A stretch of 49,886 nt of DNA, from contig JABDAD010000001.1 of NCBI GenBank assembly GCA_013289335.1, positions 48,292-98,177 on the forward strand, given 5' to 3'. The notes under the pieces are model-generated. The model saw only the letters and a program-made list of their open reading frames with translations, did not search any database and was not told where the DNA came from. The DNA comes from Alphaproteobacteria bacterium. GTDB lineage: Bacteria > Pseudomonadota > Alphaproteobacteria > Rickettsiales > Rickettsiaceae. The first letter of the stretch is position 1, and every line of letters begins with the position of its first letter. The translations under genes were made by a program, and so were the position numbers. Of this stretch, positions 1-9,201 are shown piece after piece.

Positions 1-1681
1 AACCGAGTTTCTTAACTAAAGTTGTACATTTGTCATGACACTGAGAATTAGATATTAGATTTTTTAATAATTCTAGAGATTCAGATTCTTCCATTCCATC
101 TACTTCAATAGCTGAAGGAATTTTATAATTACGAGAAGTTATTATTACATCCCCTCTTAAAGGAAGATACTTCTCTACAATCTCCATGTTGGGAACATTA
201 TCAAATACTAAAAGAAGATTTTTCTGATTGTTAAGCCAATTTTTTACAATCGATATCTTCTGTTCTTCATTCATATCATTTTTTAATAATCCAAGTTCAT
301 TACCTAATTTAAAGTAGTCAGCCTTGAGTTTATCTTCATCATTTGATGTAATCCATCCTCTAAAACTATAAATTTTTATTGGATTATTGATCATGTCTAA
401 AGCAAGATATGTTTTCCCAACTCCTCCTAACCCGTGTAAGCCTACTAGTATAACTGGGCGTAATTTTTGATTATCATTCTGAAGTTTTGCTAAGATTTTG
501 TCTCTTAATTCTGTCCTTTTTACAAAATATCCAGGTAGATACGGAGTATTCCATGGTGATATTATGTTTGTTTCCATATTGTATTTCAGTGCATTGGTAC
601 TAGTGGTATTTCCAGAATTTTTCAGATTTTTGTTATTTAACTTAGGGTCTGTATATATGGATAACATACTAAAATAAAAACATAAAATTATTATAAATGC
701 TGGATAAATATATCGATATGATATGGATTTTAGTATTATCCAACTATTGATTTTTTCATAAAATGACTTACTTTTTTGGAGTATATTGGGTGAACTAGTT
801 ATCTCTGGTATAGTTATGCTACTACATCTTTGCTTAAATTTAGCTAATACTTGCTCAGTCTCATTTCTATAGCGTGGAAAAAACATTTTTAAAATTTCTA
901 AAAAAAGACAGTAGTGATTTTCTTGTGTAGAGTTATCAATATAGTTAAAGGTTTTTGTTGCTGTAGTATTTTGATTATTTTTCTCTGATCCAAAAAATAT
1001 CAATAAAACATTTAGGATTGTTTGATTTTGAGAATTCGGATTCTTTAAGATTTTCTTGTTACTTTCTTTCACTTCGATTTGATCTGTAGTACATTCTGAC
1101 TGTTCTATAATGTAAATTTTGTAATGTTTATCTGATATAGGTGGTGATAGGACTGGAATAGACGTGTAATACTGCTTGTGATCAACTGTCACATTGTTAG
1201 TTAGAAGTTTTAGATAATTTTGAAGATTATTTATTAATGCAGTTTTATTAAAATCATACTCCTTATCGCTTAATACATTAGGATCTTTGCTATAACTTAC
1301 TATAGTAAAATTTTCTATTTCCACTTTAAGTAATATTGCTAGTTCATTTAAAATCTCGTAAAATTCTTTTTGTATAAGTAAATTCAGGTAATATTGGTGT
1401 ACTATTTTGTGTTTATCTGATTTTTCTATAAATTCAATAATACTTCCCCTTGTGTTACCATCAATTTTCCGCCTAATATTTTGTATATGTGTATTTACCG
1501 TTTGTAATTCAATCTTATTAATTGCAGACAAAAAATTTGCTATTACTTGAGGGGTTTTACCACTCATTAAACAAGCTATGACGTCAACCTCTCTTGGAGT
1601 AAATTGTATTTTACCAATAACTCGTAAATATTTTTCATAAATTTCTTCTGGAAAAGCCAAATTACTTTTTTGTATTATCAT
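1..1681 (-). CDS. Membrane-anchored LuxR-type HTH / NB-ARC ATPase, 3' end outside window
   Basis: The frame is open from an ATG at 1681 to the left edge (560 codons). Seen: a LuxR-like HTH at about residues 20-75 (FTPREVDVIACL, then TVNTHIQNIRRKI), a long helical linker, one hydrophobic segment at about 318-338, then an NB-ARC-type nucleotide-binding domain with P-loop GLGGVGKT at about 415-422, a Walker B-like LLLVFDNV and an ITSRN motif. A decayed paralogue at 4511-6018 continues with a GLPL-like YLPLAI and kinesin-light-chain-type TPRs, so the missing C-terminus probably carries TPRs. STAND ATPases of this kind are usually regulated switches; the N-terminal HTH suggests transcription control. 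The order HTH, membrane segment, NB-ARC is odd, because a single pass would put the ATPase outside the cytoplasm. The start has only a weak GATAAAG ribosome site. Confidence 0.8.
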   Translation of the reverse strand, partial: MIIQKSNLAFPEEIYEKYLRVIGKIQFTPREVDVIACLMSGKTPQVIANFLSAINKIELQTVNTHIQNIRRKIDGNTRGSIIEFIEKSDKHKIVHQYYLNLLIQKEFYEILNELAILLKVEIENFTIVSYSKDPNVLSDKEYDFNKTALINNLQNYLKLLTNNVTVDHKQYYTSIPVLSPPISDKHYKIYIIEQSECTTDQIEVKESNKKILKNPNSQNQTILNVLLIFFGSEKNNQNTTATKTFNYIDNSTQENHYCLFLEILKMFFPRYRNETEQVLAKFKQRCSSITIPEITSSPNILQKSKSFYEKINSWIILKSISYRYIYPAFIIILCFYFSMLSIYTDPKLNNKNLKNSGNTTSTNALKYNMETNIISPWNTPYLPGYFVKRTELRDKILAKLQNDNQKLRPVILVGLHGLGGVGKTYLALDMINNPIKIYSFRGWITSNDEDKLKADYFKLGNELGLLKNDMNEEQKISIVKNWLNNQKNLLLVFDNVPNMEIVEKYLPLRGDVIITSRNYKIPSAIEVDGMEESESLELLKNLISNSQCHDKCTTLVKKLG

Positions 1682-1841
1682 CTTTATCTATAAATATAAT
1701 TGGAATTATTTTTTTCACATAGAACTTATGTAGTACATATATAAATTAAAGTAAATTTAATAGTAATCTACGGTTGATAAGTCGAAATATAAAATAACTT
1801 TCCTCAAGTGTTACGTTTTTTGAAGCCTTTTCTCCTGCGTT

Positions 1842-1871
1842 CACTCTTATATGCTACATATATAAGGAGTG
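1842..1871. repeat. Inverted repeat in the divergent intergenic region 1682-1999
   Basis: CACTCTTATAT (1842-1852) pairs with ATATAAGGAGTG (1860-1871) apart from a one-base bulge, with a 7-nt loop. It lies between the divergent HTH genes starting at 1681 and 2000, so it could be an operator or a terminator-like hairpin. The rest of the 318-bp gap shows no gene. Confidence 0.4.
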
Positions 1872-1999
1872 TAGTAAATAATTTATTACTACTTGATTTT
1901 ATATTAGATAGTATATTAGACAATTTTTGTTGATATCAATTAATCATTTTCTGCATAAAAATATAGTTAGATATGTTTATCATATTTTAATATTGGGTC

Positions 2000-2590
2000 A
2001 TGAAAATGCAAAATTTACAAAAAGACATTCTCTACATAAAACATAATTTAGATATGCTTTTAAAGTACTCTGAGACATTTTCTGATAATGAAACAAAGTA
2101 CATTATTAGAAATGGATTGTTATATTTGCTGCCATATAAAGATATTAATCTTCATTTAAACTATTCTAAAAAAGAGCTAATAAGGTTAGCTTATAAAGTA
2201 AGAGCTTTGATTATGTGTAAAAATTTTGAGGCTCAGGTATATGATACTCCTGATGATGTTTCCATAGTATATGAGGATACTCCTTTTAAGAACAAAGAAC
2301 CATTATGCTTTGAGCACAAAATTGCCCATAAAATGGCTTTTCTTCACACTTGACTAAGTACTATTATGTTTGGTAACGTACTATTTAATAATTTAACTAA
2401 AAGAGAACTAGAGGCAGTAGAAAATCTTGTAATAATCGGTAGTCTTAAGGGAGCAGCCAATATAATGCGCATATCTACAAGAACATTAGAAAAACACTTA
2501 AGCCATATTAAGCCTAAATTAGGCATACAACATAAAAGTCAACTTAATCAGTTGTATATTGAAAATTTCTATGAAAAGAAAATTCTCTAA
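2000..2590 (+). pseudogene. LuxR-type HTH regulator interrupted by in-frame TGA
   Basis: Two stretches in the same frame, 2000-2350 and 2354-2590, are separated only by a TGA at 2351-2353. Read through, the product would be about 196 aa: an N-terminal half of unknown family and a C-terminal LuxR-type HTH (LTKRELEAVENL, then STRTLEKHLSHIKPKLGI). The second part has an ATG at 2366 but no ribosome site before it, so independent translation is unlikely. The simplest reading is a nonsense mutation in a response-regulator-like gene, divergent from the HTH/NB-ARC gene. A separately translated HTH-only protein of 74 aa remains possible. Confidence 0.65.
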
Positions 2591-2730
2591 TATCAGTACT
2601 TGTGTGGGATGGATCAAATTAATTAGTGGTTAAGTGAAATTCTGAAATTATCGTATGCTAGGAAATTAATTTATCCTAAATCGAAGTTATAAAACTTCTT
2701 ACAAAACAGAAGAATATGGCAACATTCTTC

Positions 2731-3732
2731 TTATACTCTACTACCTAAACTACTAACAGGTCTAGTACGAATAGGTGATATGGTACGTTTTAAATCTCCA
2801 TATTTTACCTTTCCACATAATTTTTTTTCTGTTCTTATCAAAGCATCTCTCATACTATTAGCAAGATTTTTGCTAAGTTCGCTTTCTCTAGCAAGAATCC
2901 TAGATTCTATAACATCTTCTGTCATCTGCCTTTTTCTTCTTGGATCGCCGGTTTTTACAGCACGACCACCTTCCTCTATTTTAGCCAGTTTTTCATTAGC
3001 GCGTTCATAAGCAGGTTGCACAGCTTTATTTATTTTAATTAGTTCTTTTAAAAGATGCTCGCGCTCAGGAGATAAGTCAGCTCCTCTGCTGGCTTCGATA
3101 TGGGCAATCATTGCACTAGAAATACTGCCAATTGCAACTGCTACAATCTCTTGCGCCGTTTCTTTTCCTCTTGTTTCTGCATCAGTATCTCCTCTTCTGC
3201 TTGTTACACTTGTCACTGCTTCATATCGGGCCAATATATCTGCAAATTTACCTTCTCTCATATCTTTGAAAATTCCTTCAAAAATATATGCTCCTGTCTC
3301 ATGAATAAATAGTTCTTCAGTATGAGCTTGTCTGCGATACTCTCCTCTAATATCTTCTGGAAGCACTTGCGATACCAACTGTCTTACACTGCTAACATCG
3401 CTACCCCCAAGACCTCGTACTAACATTTCTACATTTTTTTCAACTCCACAATCATACAAATCATCAATTGCATGTGTCATCTCATGGCTAAGTACTTGAG
3501 TTAGAGGTTGTGTTCTTCTCTTGTCACTATTAGTATTAATAGTTATCGCTTTTGTTTCTATATCATAGAATGCCAAGCTACCTTTTTTTCCTAAATCTTC
3601 TCCTTTAAGTCCAGCAAAACCTTTGCTGGGGTTTAGCATTCCAACTTGAACATCGTATAGATCTTGTGTTGGACGAGACAACGCACAATACTCCTCAGCA
3701 CAACATTCTATTAATGCTGGTCTTCCGCTCAT
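2731..3732 (-). CDS. Putative zinc metalloprotease, HExxH type, possible effector
   Basis: 333 aa. The central sequence LSHEMTHAIDDLYDCG gives a clear HExxH at H83-E84-H87, preceded by a strand-like AITINTN. A downstream IHETGAY (H144, E145) could supply a further zinc ligand. The HExxHAxD context loosely resembles M76 (Atp23-like) and effector zincins such as M91/NleD, but I cannot assign a family. There is no signal peptide, so it would act in the cytoplasm or be exported by a non-Sec route. The C-terminal third is charged and helical. Its ATG overlaps the stop of the 118-aa gene before it (ATGA), so the two are translationally coupled. Confidence 0.65.
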   Translation of the reverse strand: MSGRPALIECCAEEYCALSRPTQDLYDVQVGMLNPSKGFAGLKGEDLGKKGSLAFYDIETKAITINTNSDKRRTQPLTQVLSHEMTHAIDDLYDCGVEKNVEMLVRGLGGSDVSSVRQLVSQVLPEDIRGEYRRQAHTEELFIHETGAYIFEGIFKDMREGKFADILARYEAVTSVTSRRGDTDAETRGKETAQEIVAVAIGSISSAMIAHIEASRGADLSPEREHLLKELIKINKAVQPAYERANEKLAKIEEGGRAVKTGDPRRKRQMTEDVIESRILARESELSKNLANSMRDALIRTEKKLCGKVKYGDLKRTISPIRTRPVSSLGSRV

Positions 3733-4085
3733 TCTGTATTCTCAATTATTCCTAGTAAATTATCGTAGACTTCTTCTGCTTCTATTGCAAGATCAGACTC
3801 TATATCTTTATATACAGGATCGCTTTCATTAAGTAATAAACCTATTCCAGCTACGGCATCATGCCACGCTACTTCGTCGTGTGGGAAATCAGCTACTTTT
3901 TTTACTAACCAATAAACATCTTGGAGGTCCTGGTATTTTTTAATATTTGAGTCATCATGTCTAACCTTTATCAGTTCTCTTAGAACATCTTTGTACTTAC
4001 TAGCTTCACCTGGAAATTTCTTCTCAATGGAAGACTTAATTGTACTTAAAGAAGTGTCTAATAACTCTTTAACTTTTAAGTCCAT
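3729..4085 (-). CDS. Small acidic protein coupled to the metalloprotease
   Basis: 118 aa, predicted all-helical, with an acidic C-terminal half (SDPVYKDIESDLAIEAEEVYDNLL). No recognised domain. Its TGA overlaps the ATG of the metalloprotease gene in an ATGA junction, so the two are made together. Size, acidity and coupling fit a secretion chaperone or an inhibitor of the downstream protein. That is inference from context only; nothing in the sequence demonstrates it. Confidence 0.6.
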   Translation of the reverse strand: MDLKVKELLDTSLSTIKSSIEKKFPGEASKYKDVLRELIKVRHDDSNIKKYQDLQDVYWLVKKVADFPHDEVAWHDAVAGIGLLLNESDPVYKDIESDLAIEAEEVYDNLLGIIENTE

Positions 4086-4510
4086 ATCCTTTATTCTAAT
4101 TTTTTATTAACCTTTACATTATAACAAAAATTAACGTAGATTAAAAGATAAAAGAAAAAGTACGCAAAACTAGGCCTGTTACAAATATTGTGGTATATAT
4201 AAGTAATACATAGAATTGTTTGCAACTTTCTATTATTCCGATACGTGACACCAAAAAAATAACTGACTTCTTTATATTTTGAGTTATTTTACTCAATATG
4301 TAGAGTATATACAGATTAAATATGTATGAACGTCCCATTTAAAACAAATATTAAGTAGATTCCATTTATGTATAAAAAGCGATTTACAAGTACACAAACC
4401 AAGTGGTTAGGCAACGGCAAAGCTCCAAAAAACTACAAGTTTATAATATGATACTTCAAACGTCTGTGCATAAAGCATCATTTTAAGAGAGTATATCTAA
4501 CCTAGATCTT
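4086..4510. other. Gene-poor gap
   Basis: No convincing gene. A 65-codon hydrophobic minus-strand frame (4141-4338) has no ribosome site or recognisable product. The stretch 4376-4450 on the plus strand reads as a short open fragment ending in stops and may be the debris of another gene next to the NB-ARC pseudogene. Confidence 0.5.
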
Positions 4511-6018
4511 CAAGGACGTTTGGTCAAAAGCTATGTTGGAAAAACTTATCTAGCACTCGATATGATATATAATCCGGCAAAAGATTATAGTTTTAAAGGA
4601 TGGATTACTGCAAACGATGAAGATAAAATTAAAGCAGATTATTTTAAACTAGGCAATGAACTTGGTTTACTAAAAGATGGTATGAATGAAGACCAAAAAA
4701 TTGCTATAGTAAAGAACTGGCTTAATAGTCAGGAAGATCTATTACTAGTATTTGATAATGTTCCAAATATTGAAATTATAGAAAAATACTTGCCACAGAA
4801 AGGGGATATAATAGTAACTTCTCGTAATTACAAAATTCCTTCTGCGATAGATGTCAATGGTATGGAAGAGCCAGAAGCGCTTGCTTTATTAAGGAATTTA
4901 ATAGCTGATTCTAGATGTGAGGATAAATGCATTATTTTAGCAAAAAAGCTAGGTTATTTACCACTTGCTATATCACAAGCGGGTGCATACATATCTCATA
5001 ATACAATGACAATTGATGAATATTTACATCTTTATAATGGAGAGCAAGATATTCTACTTTCAAGTGAGGTAATGCCTATATCAGATAAACATGCACCTGT
5101 ATATATTGCATGGCAACTTACTTTAAAAGAGATCAAAGAAAAAGATAAGACAGGTAAGGCAATAGATCTACTAAACCTTATCTCATTTTGTAGATATTCC
5201 AAAATCGTTCCTAATAGAATATTTGTACGGCACCGTAGATAACAAGACAGTGATAGAGTTTAACAAGATTACGGAGTTTTTAAGACAATATTCTTTACTC
5301 AAAATAACTACTGATACTGTTGCAATTCACCACTTAGTACAAGATTGCATTAGATCAAATATGATACAAGAGAAACAAAAAAACTGTACTCAAAAGGGCC
5401 ATAGATACTATTAAAATAATTTACCCATTAGAAAATAAAAAAGCCAATGATTATGAAGTAGCAAAGATACTGTTGCATCAATTAGAAAATATTTTTGTTT
5501 ATGTAAAAAAGATCATGGGAGAGCTATCTTCTGCACAATTAATAGTATATATAGCAGATGCATACGTCAAACTAGGAAATAATAGTAAAGCAAGAACATT
5601 ATTAGAGAAAGCTTTAATGATACAAGAAAATCACTATGGGACTCGTAAGCATATAGTAATTGCAAATACTCTTAGCACTGTTGGTCAAGTCTATATGCAG
5701 CTTGGTGACGTTAATAAAGCTATGGACATATTAGAGGAAGCCCTAACTATTCAAGGAGAGTATTACGGTACTGATAAGAATATAGAGGTAACTTTTACTA
5801 TGAGCAGATTAGGCAAAGCATACATTCAGTTAGGTGATTATAATAAAGCTAGAGTATTGCTAGAAAAATCACTAGTTTTTCAGGAAAGCTATTATGGACC
5901 TAATAACCCAGAATTTGCTGATATTTTGATAGCTTTGGCAAAATTATAGTACGTGTCCAATCATATTAAAGATGCCATGCTTTTGTCAGAACGTGCAACT
6001 AATTATACTAACAAATAA
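4511..6018 (+). pseudogene. Decayed NB-ARC-TPR protein, paralogue of the gene at 1-1681
   Basis: The translation from 4530 on matches the NB-ARC of the left-edge gene at most positions (VGKTYLALDMI, KADYFKLGNELGLLK, LLLVFDNVPN, TSRNYKIPSAI), continues through YLPLAISQAGAYI, and ends in kinesin-light-chain-like TPRs (GQVYMQLGDVNKAMDILEEAL, GKAYIQLGDYNKARVLLEKS). Lesions seen: the HTH and membrane part is missing and the first half of the P-loop is destroyed; there is no proper start (only a TTG at 4520); a frameshift lies near 5221; another lies at or just after the A7 run at 5377-5383; and a TAG at 5947-5949 is followed by 22 more in-frame codons to a TAA at 6018. This is a dead copy showing what the C-terminus of the intact family looks like. 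Confidence 0.85.
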
Positions 6019-6202
6019 TTCAAGCTTTGATCCAAAACAGTAGTTACATCAAGGAGATAGGCATAATAAAGCAAGGAATCTTGGAAAAGCAAAGAGCATA
6101 TAAAAGTTATTAATTGTACTAGTTAAGACAAGATCTGACGGCTGTAAGGATCAGGCGGCTTGATAAGGTATTATCGAGTTGTCTGATATTCTCTCCACTC
6201 TT

Positions 6203-6382
6203 ATCCATTATCCAGGTTATTTTAGACAAAATATTCCTTAGAAAACGCTTTATTATTGAAACTATATTTGGCTATCTCAAAGAACAATTTAATATAAAAC
6301 CTAGTATGCATCAGCCTCCCAGCAACTTCTTTGCTTCCATCTTCTAGCTCTAAATTCAAGATACAATCCATAACCGGGGTTA
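6203..6382 (+). mobile_element. IS982-like transposase C-terminal remnant with flanking repeat
   Basis: Positions 6225-6347 encode a 40-residue end of a transposase (DKIFLRKRFIIETIFGYLKE, then HQPPSNFF), typical of the RKRxIIET...P.NF region of IS982-family enzymes; everything upstream is missing. It runs into a repeat (6341-6382, CTAGCTCTAAATTCAAG core) shared with 31441-31500 and 32620-32674. The 17-mers at 6203-6219 and 6366-6382 both resemble ATCCATAACCCGGGTTA, which may be an element end. The gap 6019-6202 shows no gene. Confidence 0.65.
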
Positions 6383-6428
6383 AATAATCAGACACCCAAA
6401 GTAAAAGAAATTATACAATTTAAGGGTT

Positions 6429-6620
6429 CTACGCTATATCCCACTTATTATTAATGGGTATACGCTGGCACGGACTTCTAAACCACGGATTCTCTGCGTC
6501 TATAGAAACGCATGGACTCTTTATTTCATAAGGTTTAGTTGTAGTACATGAAAGCATTGTAATTAAACAAAATATCAATAAAGCACTTCTAATAACGAGG
6601 TTCATTGTTCTTTTTGGCAT
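6429..6620 (-). CDS. virB7: VirB7-like outer-membrane lipoprotein of type IV secretion
   Basis: 63 aa. The N-terminal hydrophobic stretch ends in a lipobox with cysteine (ITMLSC), followed by a short mature part containing YEIKSPCVSIDAENPWFRSPC, which resembles the conserved small VirB7/RvhB7 lipoproteins of Rickettsiales. VirB7 partners VirB9 in the outer-membrane core of the T4SS. The reading frame begins inside the end of virB9 (32-nt overlap); the ATG at 6605 is an alternative that still overlaps. No virB10 follows: the downstream DNA is IS debris, so the cluster ends here or was cut. Confidence 0.75.
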   Translation of the reverse strand: MPKRTMNLVIRSALLIFCLITMLSCTTTKPYEIKSPCVSIDAENPWFRSPCQRIPINNKWDIA

Positions 6621-7386
6621 TTTCTAACTCCTCCTCCGGATCAATATAGGCATCATTAAATATACATACTAATTTTTGTCCAAGCCTTGCAGAAAGCTTG
6701 TGGAACACATGCTCAATAATAATTATATTTGTATTAGAATCGCTTGCATGTACGTTTACCATCGATTCTCTGAGGTCATCATCAATAGCAAAAATAGCTG
6801 GCATGTCTTTATTTTTGTCTCGGAACTCTAAATATGTAAATTCTCCATCATCGTATACTTTAATTGGCGCAATATCTTCGTTTCCACTAATAGAATAATT
6901 GAAATTATATTTTTCAGGATGAGATAGGTCTGGGCCTGAAGAAGAAGCGTGGAATGTTCTTATACTATCTGTTTCTTCGTCCTCTGGATATAAAAATCTG
7001 ACATTAAATACCATATCCGGATCTCTTATATCTTCGGCTTCTTCTGCGTATAACTCAAAGAAATAAGTCCTTTTATTTGTTATTAATGTCATATTTGTTG
7101 TAGCATCATCTTCCATAGGTTTTATAAAAATTCTAAAACCAGAAGGAACTATTTGCCACGCCGAAGTATCCCCCATAGAAATACTGACTACTTCTTCATC
7201 TTGCGCTAATTCAATAGATGTTTGATATCCATAATAGCCAACAAATTTAAACACGTCATCTGGACTATATACTAATACACGTATCCTGCTATCAATAGCG
7301 GTCGGTCGTGACTCTCTTATTGAAAAAGAAGGCATTGCAAGTAGAAGCAAGCTTACTAATAAAAAAAACCTTATATTACTTACCAT
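6589..7386 (-). CDS. virB9: VirB9, outer-membrane core protein of the T4SS
   Basis: 265 aa. A signal peptide (hydrophobic VSLLLLAMPSFS) is followed by the N-terminal VirB9/CagX domain (SRIRVLVYSPDDVFKFVGYYG, then WQIVPSGFRIFIKP) and the conserved C-terminal beta domain (PIKVYDDGEFTYLEF, PAIFAID, then IIEHVFHKLSARLGQKLVCI). Family role: a periplasmic/outer-membrane ring with VirB7 and VirB10. The length fits the family. It overlaps virB8 by 11 nt and virB7 by 32 nt, an operon with tight translational coupling in the order virB8-virB9-virB7. Confidence 0.92.
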   Translation of the reverse strand: MVSNIRFFLLVSLLLLAMPSFSIRESRPTAIDSRIRVLVYSPDDVFKFVGYYGYQTSIELAQDEEVVSISMGDTSAWQIVPSGFRIFIKPMEDDATTNMTLITNKRTYFFELYAEEAEDIRDPDMVFNVRFLYPEDEETDSIRTFHASSSGPDLSHPEKYNFNYSISGNEDIAPIKVYDDGEFTYLEFRDKNKDMPAIFAIDDDLRESMVNVHASDSNTNIIIIEHVFHKLSARLGQKLVCIFNDAYIDPEEELENAKKNNEPRY

Positions 7387-8056
7387 TATTATCTCGTATA
7401 AATTTCACACTATAGTCGGTAACCGTAAATTCAAATGGAGTACCGGCTGGTAATTTTATATCAACTTGGTCCATATCAAAACCTATAGTAGCTTGCCAAT
7501 CTGTATCTTCAAGATTTTTCCCAGTATGTTCATATGATTTTGCATTAAATACAATAACAACCTTATTATGTGTAATGAAGTCAATTGATTTAACGTCTAT
7601 AGTTCGTTTCGCTTGATTCTGAAACCTAAGTACTGGAGATTCAGGATTATCCAAACTAATATAATTATTATAATTATTATACATTATCTTAGTAGAAGTA
7701 TTTTGAATAAATAACATTCTGTCTGCCAAGTCAAGGTAGTCATATCCTTCCCTAATTTTTACAAAAGCATCTAAAAAAACTGAAGCAATAGACTTTTGCG
7801 TATCATTAGGAAAAGCGTTGGCTTCGCTAATCTCAGCCTCATATTCGTATAAGTCCGTTATTTCAATTGCATAACGAATCTGCTGCTTAATAGGAAATAG
7901 CCAATTAATATTTATAGCAAGCAACGACGCTAATGCTACTAAAATAAAGACCTGAACCATTAACACAGATCTGGAAATTAATGGGAAAATATATATTTGA
8001 TTGTACCAAATGCGTGCTTGCTTAAAATATTCTCCACTTTCAACTAATTTGCGCAT
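7376..8056 (-). CDS. virB8: VirB8, inner-membrane T4SS assembly protein
   Basis: 226 aa. A short cytoplasmic N-terminus is followed by one membrane helix (about residues 30-52, VLMVQVFILVALASLLAI) and a periplasmic NTF2-like VirB8 domain (IASVFLDAFVKIREGYDYLDLADRM, then FQNQAKRTIDVKSIDFI). VirB8 nucleates the T4SS across the periplasm and contacts VirB9 and VirB10. It is the first gene of the three-gene cluster. Rickettsiales often carry duplicate virB8/virB9 copies away from the main vir operon, and this may be one of those. Confidence 0.9.
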   Translation of the reverse strand: MRKLVESGEYFKQARIWYNQIYIFPLISRSVLMVQVFILVALASLLAININWLFPIKQQIRYAIEITDLYEYEAEISEANAFPNDTQKSIASVFLDAFVKIREGYDYLDLADRMLFIQNTSTKIMYNNYNNYISLDNPESPVLRFQNQAKRTIDVKSIDFITHNKVVIVFNAKSYEHTGKNLEDTDWQATIGFDMDQVDIKLPAGTPFEFTVTDYSVKFIRDNNGK

Positions 8057-8407
8057 ATAAATTAATATAAATAATACAGCTGTGACATCACAATCTAAGC
8101 GATAATTTTAATATAGCATAGGTCAAATAGCTTATACACGCAATCCAGGTCGAATGGTGTGTCATTATTGTAATACACTCACCTTCTTCGGAGATTAAAA
8201 TTATATCAAATTTTCCTACTGATTACCACAACCAGGATTACCATAAACAAATTTCTTACAGAAGAAAAATTATATTATTTGATAATTTTTTTGTTGACCC
8301 TTAATCCATAACTCGGGTTAACTATAAATTGTACAAACATACTTTCGTGGACACTGTCTTACAGCTAGTCTTAATTAAAGTGTGTCAAATGAGGAGATGA
8401 TAATTTA
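8057..8407. other. Gap upstream of virB8
   Basis: About 350 bp without a gene. It must hold the virB8 promoter on the minus strand; a TTGACC is present about 60 nt upstream of the start but has no good -10 at the right distance. The 17-mer at 8304-8320 (ATCCATAACTCGGGTTA) matches the putative element-end motif seen at 6203, 6366, 31484 and 32658. Confidence 0.5.
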
Positions 8408-8990
8408 AAAAAATCTATTAAGATTAGATAGTAAGCTACTTGCACTTTACGGTCTAGGTACGAGCTATGATGATATATCAAGTCATCTACAAGAAATATA
8501 TGGTGTTGATGTATCTAGTGCCACTATTTCTTCTATAACAGACAGAATAATTCCACAAATTGCAGAGTGGCGTAGTAGACCTCTTGAATCAATTTATGCT
8601 GTAGTATTTTTGGATGTTATGTTTTTTAAAGCAAGACAAGATGGTAAAGTAGTTACTAAAGTTCTCTATAATTTATGGGGATAAATCAATCTGTGTAGAA
8701 GGATATATTAGGATTTTATGCTTGTGAATCTGAAGGTGCACATTTTTGGCTTGGGGGTACTCAATGACCTAAAAGCTCGAGGTGTTCAAGATATACTAAT
8801 TAGCTGCATAGATGGTCTTAAGGGTTTCCCTGAGGCTATAGGCACTTCGTTTCCTAAAACTGAAGTACAGCTTTGTGTAGTGCAGCAAATTAGCTCTTTC
8901 CTGCAAAGAACCCCAAGTAACACTACATAATTTAATCAACACTTATGTTGTCGTAAAGCAGCACTATCTATAGACTATATAATAAGACAT
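8408..8990 (+). pseudogene. IS256-family (mutator) transposase remnant
   Basis: Plus-strand fragments read LLALYGLGTSYDDISSHLQE, YGVDVSSATISSITDRI, YAVVFLDVMFFKARQDGKVV and then, after a stop near 8684 and a frame change, LGVLNDLKARGVQDILISC and DGLKGFPEAIGTSFPKTEVQ. These are the central blocks of IS256-type transposases, with both catalytic aspartate contexts (FLD, CIDGLKGF) recognisable. The N-terminal third and the C-terminus after VVQQI are missing or scrambled. Not functional. Confidence 0.85.
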
Positions 8991-9201
8991 TAGGTGTTGC
9001 CTTCATCTCTAATTTACTGCAGCGACAATTGTAACCATGACTCCAACAGTCATGAAAATCTGAGTCAATTGGAGTTAAGTATTTTTTAACTAGTCACATT
9101 CTTAGTCTTTTTTACATAATTTTTTGCATTTTTTGCATAAGAGATAATCAGATTCACAACGGAGGTAACCCGGAGGTGAACTTTTATTATGGAGAAAAAT
9201 T

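Noticed and set aside
4141-4338. 65-codon hydrophobic minus-strand frame
   Set aside because: No ribosome site, no family and AT-driven hydrophobic composition; treated as chance.
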